Shown: piece after piece, positions 11,188 to 20,308 of the stretch | Numbering within the stretch: position 1 is the stretch's first letter | How the letters are laid out: the number at the start of each line of letters is the position of its first letter | Position numbers and translations under genes: made by a program | Notes under the pieces: generated by a model | What the model was told of the DNA's origin: nothing | Databases searched by the model: none | What the model saw: the letters and a program-made list of their open reading frames with translations, nothing else | Source of the DNA: Globisporangium splendens | Lineage: Eukaryota > Oomycota > Peronosporomycetes > Pythiales > Pythiaceae | DNA: 64,000 nt | Direction: 5' to 3' | Assembly (NCBI GenBank): GCA_006386115.1 | Contig: VFIW01000135.1 | Coordinates: 39,948 to 103,947, forward strand

Positions 11188-12131
11188 ATGCTACTCACCA
11201 AGTCTTCCGTCGCCGTCGTCGCAGCGCTCGCCGCTGCTGAGTTCCAAGCCGTACATGCTGTGGACTACCTTGGCGGTTGGCTTGCCACGGCTCCAACCGA
11301 GCAGTGCGTCGACATTTGCGTCAACTCCAAGGCTACCCCGACGTGTTTGACCTCGGACCCGCATGCCTGGCCAAGCTGCAACGTCCTGGTGACTTCGACT
11401 ACTTGCTCTTGGAGCAAATCTACATGCCCCAATTCTGCCGCGATTTGCTCGTCGGTGTCGACTCGACCATCTCGCACCAGAATGTGTCAGCGTACCCAAA
11501 CGGCTTGACCTGCCAGTCGGACGTCGTCAAGAGTGAGCTCACGATCCACGGTCTCTGGCCAAACTATAATGACGGTTATGCCGGCTGCTGCAACGTCAGC
11601 GATACCATCGGCAACCACCCGTACAACGCATTCGAGTTTGCCGTCAACCAGGAGCCTCTGCTTGCGGAGATGAGCGAAAAGTGGATCGACCCAACGCAAA
11701 GCAACGCGTACGAGACGCTTTGCCAGATCTACAACCACGAATTCCAAAAGCACGGCATCTGCTACTATGCCGCAGAAGACAATTGGGAGCAAAGTGCCGT
11801 GACGTACTTCCAAGCCACGTTGAATGTTGCTGCCACTCTGGACTCGGCCACCAAGCAGATCAACGAGTGGGCGGCGTCTTCGGTTGCTGAGGCTCCCTCA
11901 CCAGCAGCGATCCGAATGTTGTACTCGAAATACACACAAGTGCTCTGCTCGGCTGTCGACGGTGTGAACCAACTCTCGGCCATCCGTACTTGCTACACCA
12001 AGCCAGCCAACATCACGAGTGAAGGTCCCTTTGTGCAACAGGACTGCGCTCTTCCAACTGCGACGACGACGTTTGCGCTGTGCAATGAGAGCGCGCCAGT
12101 GTCTCTGGCAGCATACGTTTCCCCACAGTAG
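11188..12131 (+). pseudogene. Secreted RNase T2 with an apparent 1-nt frameshift
   Basis: Frame 1 from the ATG at 11188 gives a signal peptide (MLLTKSSVAVVAALAAAEF, cleavage near AVHA) and a Cys-rich N-terminal segment ending near PHAWPSCNV. The rest, from about 11390, is in frame 3 and starts GDFDYLLLEQIYMPQFC. It carries both catalytic signatures: CAS I (IHGLWPN) and CAS II (HEFQKHGIC, with the catalytic His residues), plus the expected Cys pattern. A missing base near 11388-11390 (AACGT-CCTGGT) joins the two. With that base the product is about 314 residues, normal for the family. RNase T2 enzymes cut single-stranded RNA via 2',3'-cyclic phosphates outside the cell or in vacuoles. Either a recent pseudogene or a sequencing error. 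Confidence 0.85.
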
Positions 12132-12422
12132 ATGGTTCTCAGTTTGCGCATTACCAGAAGTTGTTGGTTGCCACTCAGTGCATGCATTCTGTTTGAACCG
12201 TTCTACGAATGCACTTTCTCTGATCACACTATACGGTGAATGGTGGTCGTCATAATTGTTCTTGACACTTTGTCTGTGATGCATTCTGCTCACTTTTCGA
12301 CGACGTCCATTTTGCTGTTGATATTTTGACAAACTGTCGAGAAATTGATGTCGGCATTGCGTGCACGTTTTTGACTGCTGGCTTGTCATGTCCATTGCTC
12401 CATTTTGCCTACATCCAGTAGC

Positions 12423-13553
12423 ATGCTGCCGTCCCTCGTTCTGCGCCTCTGCGCCTCGCGCACTGGTGTGCCTACACATCACCACACGCTCTGCATGTAC
12501 GCAATAAGAGTGCCTCTGACCACCTTCATCCTCTTTGTCTGTCTGCTTCTGTAGCGCTGTTCTCTGCAGCTCATCCAACCACCAACACCTTTGTGCGCCA
12601 CATCTCCAAGAAGAAGGCACGACTCGCGAACGTGCAGGTGCTCTGGCCGATCGCAGGCGTAGACGAGCCACCGCAGCTGCTGCCACACGAGATCGACTTC
12701 ACGAACCGCCTGTTCAAGGCCGAGTCCAAGCTCATCACGTCCACGGCTGACGTGGACGACCTGCCCGAGTGGACGATCCCGGAGATCGCGTTCGCCGGCC
12801 GCTCCAACGTCGGCAAGTCGTCCATCATCAACGCGATCGTGGGTCAGGCGGGGCTCGTGCGCACGTCCAAGACTCCCGGACGCACGCAGAAGCTGCACTT
12901 CTTCTCGGTCGGCGGCAAAGTGGGCAGTCTCCCCGATCTGTCGCTTGTGGATATGCCCGGGTACGGCTTCGCGACGGCGCCGAAAGCTGTGGTGGACGAG
13001 TGGCACGACCTTGTCGGCGGGTACATCAAGAAGCGCCGCGGCTCCAACCTCAAGACGATCTACCTGCTGATCGACAGCCGCCGCGGCATCGGCAAGGTCG
13101 ACGAGGAGTTCATGGACTACCTTCACGACCTCGGCATGATCTACCAGGTCGTATTCACAAAGGCGGACACGGTAAAGTGCTTTTGAAAGGTTTTAAGCAG
13201 AGCCTAGAGCTACGCTGTCACTTTGGGATTTCTGACTGAGCTCATGATGGTTTTCTGGCATGACTTAGGTGACGATTCCGGAGTTGACCAAGCAGATCCA
13301 AAAAGCCCAGGAGATCGCCATGCGGATAGATCGAATCGTACGTTTTCGCTTTGACCTGGCATATTCGAGAATTCGTGTTGTTTAATGGTGGTCGGATAAG
13401 CTGACTGACCTCACCGTGTGGTCTTGTACGTCTTTGTCTTTTTGTCAGAGTATGAACCCGGTCATTCACGTGTCGAGCACGAAGGAAGACTTTGGCATCC
13501 GTGAGCTCCAGCGCCACATGATCAGTATGACGGGGATGCTGCTGAACCGGTAG
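12423..13553 (+). CDS. EngB/YihA-type GTPase, probably mitochondrial, four exons
   Basis: Proposed exons are 12423-12465, 12555-13171, 13269-13337 and 13449-13553 (277 residues). Introns of 89, 97 and 111 bp all have GT-AG ends and keep the frame. The domain shows P-loop GRSNVGKSS, the switch I region SKTPGRTQKLHFF, G3 DMPGYGF and G4 TKAD, the last followed directly by an intron, and a C-terminal VIHVSSTKEDFGIREL (G5-like). EngB proteins assist ribosome assembly in bacteria and organelles. The first exon is the least certain. It gives an Arg/Ser/Leu-rich start (MLPSLVLRLCASRTALFS) free of acidic residues, as expected for a mitochondrial presequence. Without it no in-frame ATG is present. Confidence 0.85.
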
Positions 13554-13809
13554 TTCGAGCCAATGAGCATCAAAGGAATTCCGCAGATGACTTTGGATTC
13601 TGGTGTCGTCGGATGTCGCAATTCTAGAACGTTGCGACTGTCGGAGCATTGTCAGGTTGCCAACCCTCTATAGGACAGAAAAGTCGCCTTCAACGATTAC
13701 AAGTATCTTCTTTCTTTCTTGCGCGGCCAGTCATTCTGCGTTGCTGCTCCCTTTCAGATCTCGGGTTGCTCGACTATTCACTCCCGTCGTCTGTATGGCA
13801 TTTCTTGAT

Positions 13810-16250
13810 TTAGAACTCGGAGAGATACGACTCGGGTCCAGATTGCTCCGATGCGTCCGAGTCGTCATCGTCCGAGCCAGAACGCGCATCATAATCTTCT
13901 TCTTCAGCTTCCCGACCATCACCGCCACGTTTACCGGAAACGAGACCGCATGCTTCCAGCAGCTTCTCCTTGCAACTTCCACCACCACCTCGGTCTCCTG
14001 TCACGAGAGAAAGCAGTCGCACGAGCGGCAACTCGACGGGCGATGACAACGCGACTCGGATCAACTTTCCATGTCCCAATTTGCTGGAAGGCGGAGTGGG
14101 GCACAAGTAGCCGCGGTCGTAGAACGCTCCGAAGTCTCGTGTCTTGTGAGACTCGGTCTCTATTCCATCATGTTGCTGCTGTTGCTGACCAAGAGCTGAC
14201 ACCAGCGCTTGCCCTGCCTTCGATGGCCTTCTGTCAGCACTGCCAGGCATGATCGGAAGCACGACGACCTCGGATGTTCGAGCACTCGCCAACGGAAGTG
14301 CGAGTAGGTTCTCACTGAGGTCTTCCATATCAGACATTGCGGATGCGGACTTCTTGGAAAACCGTCCCTTCTTGCTGCTCTTTGATTCCTTTCGCTGCTT
14401 TGTAGTCACTGGTTTCTTCTTCACGGAGGCTGAAGCAGCTTCAAGAGGCACTGATCCCTCCTGCATCTCGGCTGCTGGTACTTCTTCGCAGGCAGCAGCA
14501 TCCTCGTCCACTTCTTCATCATCATGAGGAGATGATTTCTCTTTGCTGCCTTTCCTCTTGTCTTTCTTGGACTTATTCCGCTTGCTGCTTCCTTTCTTCG
14601 ACTGTTTTCGTGCAGCTCGTGATCCCTTTTGGCGGCAGGAGTGTCTTCTAGGCTTCTCCGACGTCCGTCGCTCCCCTTGGCTCCCGTTTTCTGGCGCACT
14701 GTTGTAGCCATGGAGTGGATCATCGGCGCCAATTTCTCCATGGAGTGGGTTTGGAGGAATCGGCTCGTCCTCAGCGTCAGATAGATCTGAGTCTATCGAT
14801 ACAAGATCGTCGATCTTACCGTCCAGGTCGACTCCAGGGTTTGCAAAAAGCTCTGAAATCGCAGTTTGGCAGTCGCTGAGCAGATCACTCGACATCTCCA
14901 TCGAAGCCGCGAGTCTAGCTTCGTTATCAAGCTTTATCGAACCACTGGACTGGGGGATTTGCATGTGACTTGGTTCTTTAGAATGCTGTTTCACCGAGTC
15001 TTCTCCTTGAGCATCCAGCATTTTCACCTCGGCAACCAGATCAAAGTAAATGAGCAAGCTCTGACACCATGACTTGCCCATTTCTTCGAGATCCCACGTC
15101 GAGAACTGCGTGTCCTTTCGAGGACCAAAGTCAGGACCACAGAAGGACGCCTCGAGCGTGTAGCTGTTGATCACTCCGAGCTCGTGGTTGACAACCACGC
15201 GGGCCGTGTTCACTTTCGACTTGTGGACTTTGAAATCGCAGCTTGCAAACGAAAAGAAATGTGAGTTCTTCGCGACCACCATCGGAAACACGCGCGGATC
15301 ATTGCTCAACCTCGCGCAAAGGTTCGCCGTGCTGCTCGTGTACATCGCTGGGCTCACGCTAACGAAATTCGAAAAGCTGCTCCTCATACTCACACTGAGC
15401 GATGCCGGCGCTGTCGCTGCTGCTTTCTTGCTCGATTTTTTGTTGTAGCAGCCGTATGTGAAGATATTACGATTGAGACTATGGCCGTGCAAATCGCAGT
15501 AGATCGCGACGCGGTCGCGTGCCTGGAGGTTTGCAATCTGGCGCTTTAAGTGATACACCGTGGGGAACAATTTCTCGACCGGGTACGACCATTTCCGATT
15601 AAGATCCCACCCAGCGAGGCACGCCATTGCGCACTTCAAAGTAGAACCACTGACGGTACGCGCTGTTCTTGATATCCGGGTGAATCATCAGCTCGTACTC
15701 TTGACCTGCATGCCACACGAAGCAGTGAGATTGAGAAAGAAGGGAAAGGAAAGAACACACAAATCGACTCGTACGGTTCGTGGATGGTATGCTGCTGTCT
15801 TCGTGTCGATAGATGCGCTCGACTCGCATCAGATTCCCGCTTTCAAAGAGCGAGTCAACACACCAGAGTGTCCTCGGGCGCGCCGCAGTTCGCATACACC
15901 TCAGGTTGATTGTACTCGTAGACGCGGAGCCGCAATATAACTTCTCGGGCTTCGTCTTCCTCCGCTTCGCTCTCGATCAGCATGCGATTCTCGTGCAAAA
16001 TCGACTCGGACTCTCGCAATGACATCAGTGACGACGAGGAACCATCCGCTGGGTTTACACGGCCAGCGGCACTCTCGATGAGGTGGCGACGAACGGGTAA
16101 ATGCATGGGTCGCACACCAGGGACCCCTGTACGCGCGAGGCGAACTTCGTCGGGCAAGTGGATCAGAGGCAACGGTGGTGGTAGAAGCGTATCGACGTTT
16201 TCGCTCGCACGGAAGCGATTCGAACGGAGCTTCGCTGCGCTCATCGACAT
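13810..16250 (-). pseudogene. Cytosolic carboxypeptidase (CCP/AGBL, M14) lacking HxxE motif
   Basis: Read from 16250 (MSMSAAKLRSNRF): an N-terminal region; then NCGAPEDTLV, a one-base shift near 15860, and DSLFESGNLMRVERIYR, a hallmark of CCPs; a 69-bp intron at 15774-15706; and QEYELMIHPDIKNSAYRQWFYFEVRN. The next recognisable block follows at once in another frame: CLAGWDLNRKW, YCDLHGHS (third zinc ligand) and the catalytic Glu in NSYTLEASFCG. The intervening ~140 residues, which carry the HPGE zinc motif in this family, are absent. The C-terminal ~300 residues are Lys/Ser- and acid-rich and low-complexity. CCPs trim glutamates from tubulin tails; this copy cannot bind zinc normally. Two frame breaks plus an internal deletion indicate a pseudogene, or a collapsed assembly. 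Confidence 0.8.
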
Positions 16251-16931
16251 GCTTTCCTGTTGGCGTTGGTGCTTACGTCGGATTTAGGTGCTGGAATCAT
16301 GGAGTAGCAGAGCGATCACGGTCGCAACTTTCCACGTCTGCCGGAATCATTACTGCTGCCGACTTTGCTGGTATGAACGGATAATTGCTGAGGCCGAAGG
16401 CAGAAGGAATCAAAGCTCAACAGAGTCAGCGCAGCACGCGATCGGACAACACCCCAGACACCAGCATATTTACCTTTTTGGTCGGGTCACTTGGTTATCG
16501 CCGAAAGGACGTGGGTTTCAGAAAACAAAGCAAACAACACATGCCACCACACGTTGTTGAAACTGCTGAAATCTCGATGGCTGCACTGAGAACTGCATAT
16601 CCACTTCTTCAGTCCGAGTCGCTGAGTAGCCAAGTGAAAAATGACGTCACTCCAACAGCAACCAGCAAACAGGGAGCCCAGCATCACTAGTGGTTGCCTC
16701 GTCACGTGCGACTTTGCGATAGTCTCGTCCTTTCGTCTGCAGCCTCATAAGTTGCTCCTGTATGGCAGCTTCCCAGACTCACCACTGGCTGGCGCGAAAG
16801 ATAATGTCGATGCCGCAGTTGAAGGCAAAACAAACCCAGTCCAACGATGGCATTCCTGTGCCTTCAGCCCACGAAAACTGCCACATTCCACATTTCGCAC
16901 TCGCCGCCACAGACAAACAGCACTCACACGG
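16251..16931. other. Intergenic/5' flank between CCP and the SANT-like array
   Basis: The open frame continues upstream of the SANT-like gene to 16641, but this part has no family motif and the paralogues start just before the domain, so it is treated as non-coding. The CCP gene diverges from here in the other direction. Confidence 0.4.
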
Positions 16932-18350
16932 ATGACTGCCAATTGGACGCGAGACGAGAACATGCTTCTGCTTCGAGTGTGGGGTGAGACCAACAGCGAT
17001 GATCGAGCCAGCAGTGATCCGCAGTGGGCGCTTCGTCGTGCATACAAACTCTTTGCGCATATTTGTGGAGAAATGGCGACACGAAGTGAGTCGGCAGTGC
17101 GCGAGCAGATTGCGACGCTGCGCTTCAACTTTGACTTCATTCAGCAGTTCGACGAAATGCAGCGAGAGCGCGGGAAGAAACGATCCGAGAGCTGGTTTGC
17201 TCTCAGTCCGCGACAGCGAAAAGAAGCCTTTCGCCACAAGGTTGGAAGAAAATGCACGTATATCCCCTTGGATTACCGCATGTTCGCAGCATTGGAAGCA
17301 ATCCAAGATCAATCCTGTGATGCTTCGACAGAAAGATCCTCATCACGAGTTGCCGACAGCGCAGTTCATGGTCCCCTCGCAGGTGGCGTTTGGACGATTG
17401 CCGAGTTGGTAACGCTCGTCCAAGCGTGGCGGGAGATCATTGACTACGCTCAGTGCACGCTGAAGTCATTGCCACATGATCTGAACCAACGAATCTATTA
17501 CCTGTTCGTAAAGCTTTGGGGAAGGGCTACGCAGCGAACGACGAAAGCAGTCTACGATAAGAAATTGGTTCTCGCGTCCACGCACAAGACGGTCACGAGT
17601 CTCTTGAACCACCCACAACAGAAGTACCGCAAGTGGTTTTCGTCCTCGAAAAACCGCAAACTCGAATTTCTGAAGTCACAGTGTGACCCGACGACCAAGG
17701 TTCAAGTCACAGCCTTTGACGAAGATCTTTATGAAGAACTTGGAGACATTCTAGCAGCTGAAGATGCGCTGAGGGATGGATGCGATCATGCGCGTTCGGA
17801 GAGGAACGACAGCGATGGTGAGGCTGACTTCCCACCACTCACGCTGCGCAATGACAGCGACCGAAAACGTCATCACGCGTCAACTCCGTCGACAAGGAGC
17901 ACGGCCAGCCGAGTGCTCGATTTGTCAATGGAGCACCAAGCGCATGGTACACAATATCGAGACTGTGACCAACGGAGTCGAGACCGGGCAAAAGCTGCCA
18001 CGGCAGTCAACGACGAGAGCAAAATCGATGCGATCGAGACTCGCTGTCGCGGAGCCGCCACAGGGTATCAATGTGAGGTCGCATCGGAGCTGCGGATGAT
18101 TGCACATGCGCTTGAGGATCAAGTTGAGCGGATCCAACGCATTCTCCATGGGCTGAGTCGCGATCAATCGAGCGAGGATAACGTTCTTCAAGATCGGGGT
18201 CAAAACGAGGGACGTCGAAAACGCGGAAATGATGAGAACGTCGGAAAGGAACGGAGAAGTGCACGCTGCCAGTACGACGACGACGACGATGATAATGAGG
18301 AGGAACGGCATTCACGCAAGTGGAGGCGGCTACGGAGACGCAAAGATTGA
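16932..18350 (+). CDS. SANT-like/coiled-coil array protein A (two domains)
   Basis: 472 residues from the ATG at 16932, chosen because paralogues start a few residues before the first Trp. Domain 1 (~5-126) starts WTRDENMLLLRVW and has the K/R-rich middle helix, ESWFALSPRQRKEA and YIPLDYRMF. Domain 2 (~152-275) starts VWTIAELVTLVQAWREI and ends VTAFDEDLYEEL; its WF motif is KWFSSSKNRK. A short helical segment (~380-415) and a basic/acidic tail follow. I infer a trihelix- or Myb/SANT-like DNA-binding role from the W-x4-E-x3-LLxAW pattern; this is not proven. It converges with gene B, 279 bp apart. Confidence 0.8.
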   Translation: MTANWTRDENMLLLRVWGETNSDDRASSDPQWALRRAYKLFAHICGEMATRSESAVREQIATLRFNFDFIQQFDEMQRERGKKRSESWFALSPRQRKEAFRHKVGRKCTYIPLDYRMFAALEAIQDQSCDASTERSSSRVADSAVHGPLAGGVWTIAELVTLVQAWREIIDYAQCTLKSLPHDLNQRIYYLFVKLWGRATQRTTKAVYDKKLVLASTHKTVTSLLNHPQQKYRKWFSSSKNRKLEFLKSQCDPTTKVQVTAFDEDLYEELGDILAAEDALRDGCDHARSERNDSDGEADFPPLTLRNDSDRKRHHASTPSTRSTASRVLDLSMEHQAHGTQYRDCDQRSRDRAKAATAVNDESKIDAIETRCRGAATGYQCEVASELRMIAHALEDQVERIQRILHGLSRDQSSEDNVLQDRGQNEGRRKRGNDENVGKERRSARCQYDDDDDDNEEERHSRKWRRLRRRKD

Positions 18351-18628
18351 GTCAGTTAATCCCAGTTGAATGCGTGCAAGCGAGGGTAAACAAGAATACA
18401 GTACGCGCTTACTTGAGTTGTTTGTGTTATGGAGAACCAATCTCATGATGCCGGCGGAAACGCCCCCAAAGTTCAACGTCATTCTGCACTCAGAGAATCA
18501 GATGCTTCTCGCGATCGGCGTCTTTCGGCTTGCACAAACAAGTTGTGAGCTGGACCGTCAAATAAAACCGCTGGGCTTTCGTCGCCTGATCAGCTGCGAT
18601 CAGCATAGCATCGTTGTCCTTCTTCAGG

Positions 18629-20002
18629 CTACTCTGTATCAGGAACCGACGATCCTGCGTTGCGGCTTCGCACCAACTCTTCCAGCAATACACGATTGCG
18701 CGCACGCTCCGCCAGATGCTCTCGGTGTCGTCTCTCGCGTTCCTGTCGCTTTGCCTCCCTCAGCAGCTCCTTTTCGTTTCGCAGTTGCCTCCGTTCGTCC
18801 TCCTCGTGTTGTATCTTGTCTCGAATCTCCTGGATCATGGTGTTCAGGGCTGCAGCCTTGACGCCGAGTTGTCTGACAACGCCTACAAGCGCTGCTTCTG
18901 GATCGACTTTCAGCTTCTTTGTCGCGCAACTGTTGTCATCATCCCCAGGCGGAGTGTCATTCTCAAATTCTGCATCGAACGGCACACTCGCAGGTTCCTC
19001 CAGTGTCCCATAGAGCTGCAGATTGCGGCGCGCAATCGCTAGTTCCTGCTGCGCGCGCTTCTCGGCCGCCGCCTTGGCTTCCCTCGCTTCCTCCGTGAAC
19101 GATTCCTCGATGCCGTGGATCACTTGCAGCTGCGCGAACATGGCTTCGTCCAGGTCAATGAACGAGTGCTTCGACTGCTGCTTCAGCTCGTACACGCGCT
19201 GCTCACGCTCGCTCTCGCGCATGGTGAACCATTCCGGCTGGTTCGCAGCGCGGCGCTCGGCGTTGAACTCGAGAATGTATTTGAACGTAGTCATGAGATG
19301 CTTGCGCTTGCCATTGAACGCCTTGGACCTCCGGAGCGGCGTGTGGGGCTCCGAGAGCGCAGTGAACCGCTCGAAAGCGCGCGCATTGAGCACACCGTTG
19401 GTCTCCTGCGCGACAGCGTCGCCTCCTTGCTCCAGAGCCTCGCGCCACGCGCGCAAAAGCCGCATGATTTCGTCGCGCGACCAGCGCACCGAGACGTTGT
19501 CCAGCACGCGCTTGAGCTTGGACTGGCGCTTCTGCTTCTGCAGCCCGGCCAGGACGCGCAGCTCGTTGAAAATCTCCTCGTCCATTTGAGACACAAACTG
19601 CATGGTCCTCATTTTAGAGAAGGATGCGCGCACGTGGACCTCGCGCTGCTGCTCCGTGAGTGTCTGGAACCAGTGATTGCGCGCTTCACCGTCATATTCA
19701 GCGGCTCCAACAGCAGAAGCTGCCTTGGCTGCATAGTTAGTGTTGAACTCTGCCACGAACTTGTACGAGCGCATGAGGTTGTACATCATGGCCACGAGCG
19801 CGGACGCATCCTTGCTGGTGCTGGCTGCGCGGAACGCGTCGAACACGCGCGCGTCCGACGCCTCATCTGGTGCTGCGCTGTGGTCAGAGGCGACGAGACG
19901 CCACGCGCGCAGCAGCTGCACGATCTCCTCGCGCGTCCAGACGCTCTCTGCGGCGGAAGCAGCGGCAGAAGAAGCGTCGACGGTGTCATGCTGCGCGTCC
20001 AT
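18629..20002 (-). CDS. SANT-like/coiled-coil array protein B (two domains)
   Basis: 457 residues, ATG at 20002 (MDAQHDTVDAS). Domain 1 (~21-160) starts VWTREEIVQLLRAWRLV and has NHWFQTLTEQQRE and FVSQMDEEIFNEL. Domain 2 (~178-310) starts RWSRDEIMRLLRAWREAL and has PEWFTMRESERE and FIDLDEAMFAQL. The last ~100 residues are a charged coiled coil (QLGVKAAALNTMIQEIRDKI, then Arg/Glu-rich heptads), matching the coil placement of other members. It is head-to-head with gene C (306 bp between the ATGs), so the two may share a bidirectional promoter. Large open frames opposite it are shadows. Confidence 0.85.
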   Translation of the reverse strand: MDAQHDTVDASSAAASAAESVWTREEIVQLLRAWRLVASDHSAAPDEASDARVFDAFRAASTSKDASALVAMMYNLMRSYKFVAEFNTNYAAKAASAVGAAEYDGEARNHWFQTLTEQQREVHVRASFSKMRTMQFVSQMDEEIFNELRVLAGLQKQKRQSKLKRVLDNVSVRWSRDEIMRLLRAWREALEQGGDAVAQETNGVLNARAFERFTALSEPHTPLRRSKAFNGKRKHLMTTFKYILEFNAERRAANQPEWFTMRESEREQRVYELKQQSKHSFIDLDEAMFAQLQVIHGIEESFTEEAREAKAAAEKRAQQELAIARRNLQLYGTLEEPASVPFDAEFENDTPPGDDDNSCATKKLKVDPEAALVGVVRQLGVKAAALNTMIQEIRDKIQHEEDERRQLRNEKELLREAKRQERERRHREHLAERARNRVLLEELVRSRNAGSSVPDTE

Positions 20003-20217
20003 TGCTTTCTTTGCATTATTTGGAAAATGGTGGGGACCTAGGTGACTTTGGAAGCGTCTATCCTCTAGTAATGGATAGAGAATATTATCTGTTTATAAAA
20101 TGGTATATTGGAATGGTTTGCATGATCAAACATTAAGTTTACTTCTGTTTAGAAGGATGAACTATCCATATGCACATTACAAAGGGTTTAAAAGTATGCT
20201 GACAGTACTCTCTGAAG

Positions 20218-20260
20218 TTTTTTGTTTTTTGTTTTTTGTTTTTTGTTTTTTGTTTTTTTC
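20218..20260 (+). repeat. (GTTTTTT)n microsatellite in divergent promoter
   Basis: About five tandem units of GTTTTTT lie between divergent genes B and C, 50-90 bp before the ATG of gene C. A shorter T-rich run with the same flavour precedes gene M (61860-61880). Confidence 0.85.
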
Positions 20261-20308
20261 GAAAGCCCTTTACCACCTCTCCATTATCACAAGGCACTTC
20301 AAACCAAC

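Noticed and set aside
16641..16931. N-terminal 97-codon extension of gene A
   Set aside because: Paralogues start within 5-45 residues of the first Trp. This part has no conserved motif.
19115..20041. 308-codon open frame opposite SANT-like gene B
   Set aside because: Antisense shadow of a GC-rich gene; no family motif or domain.
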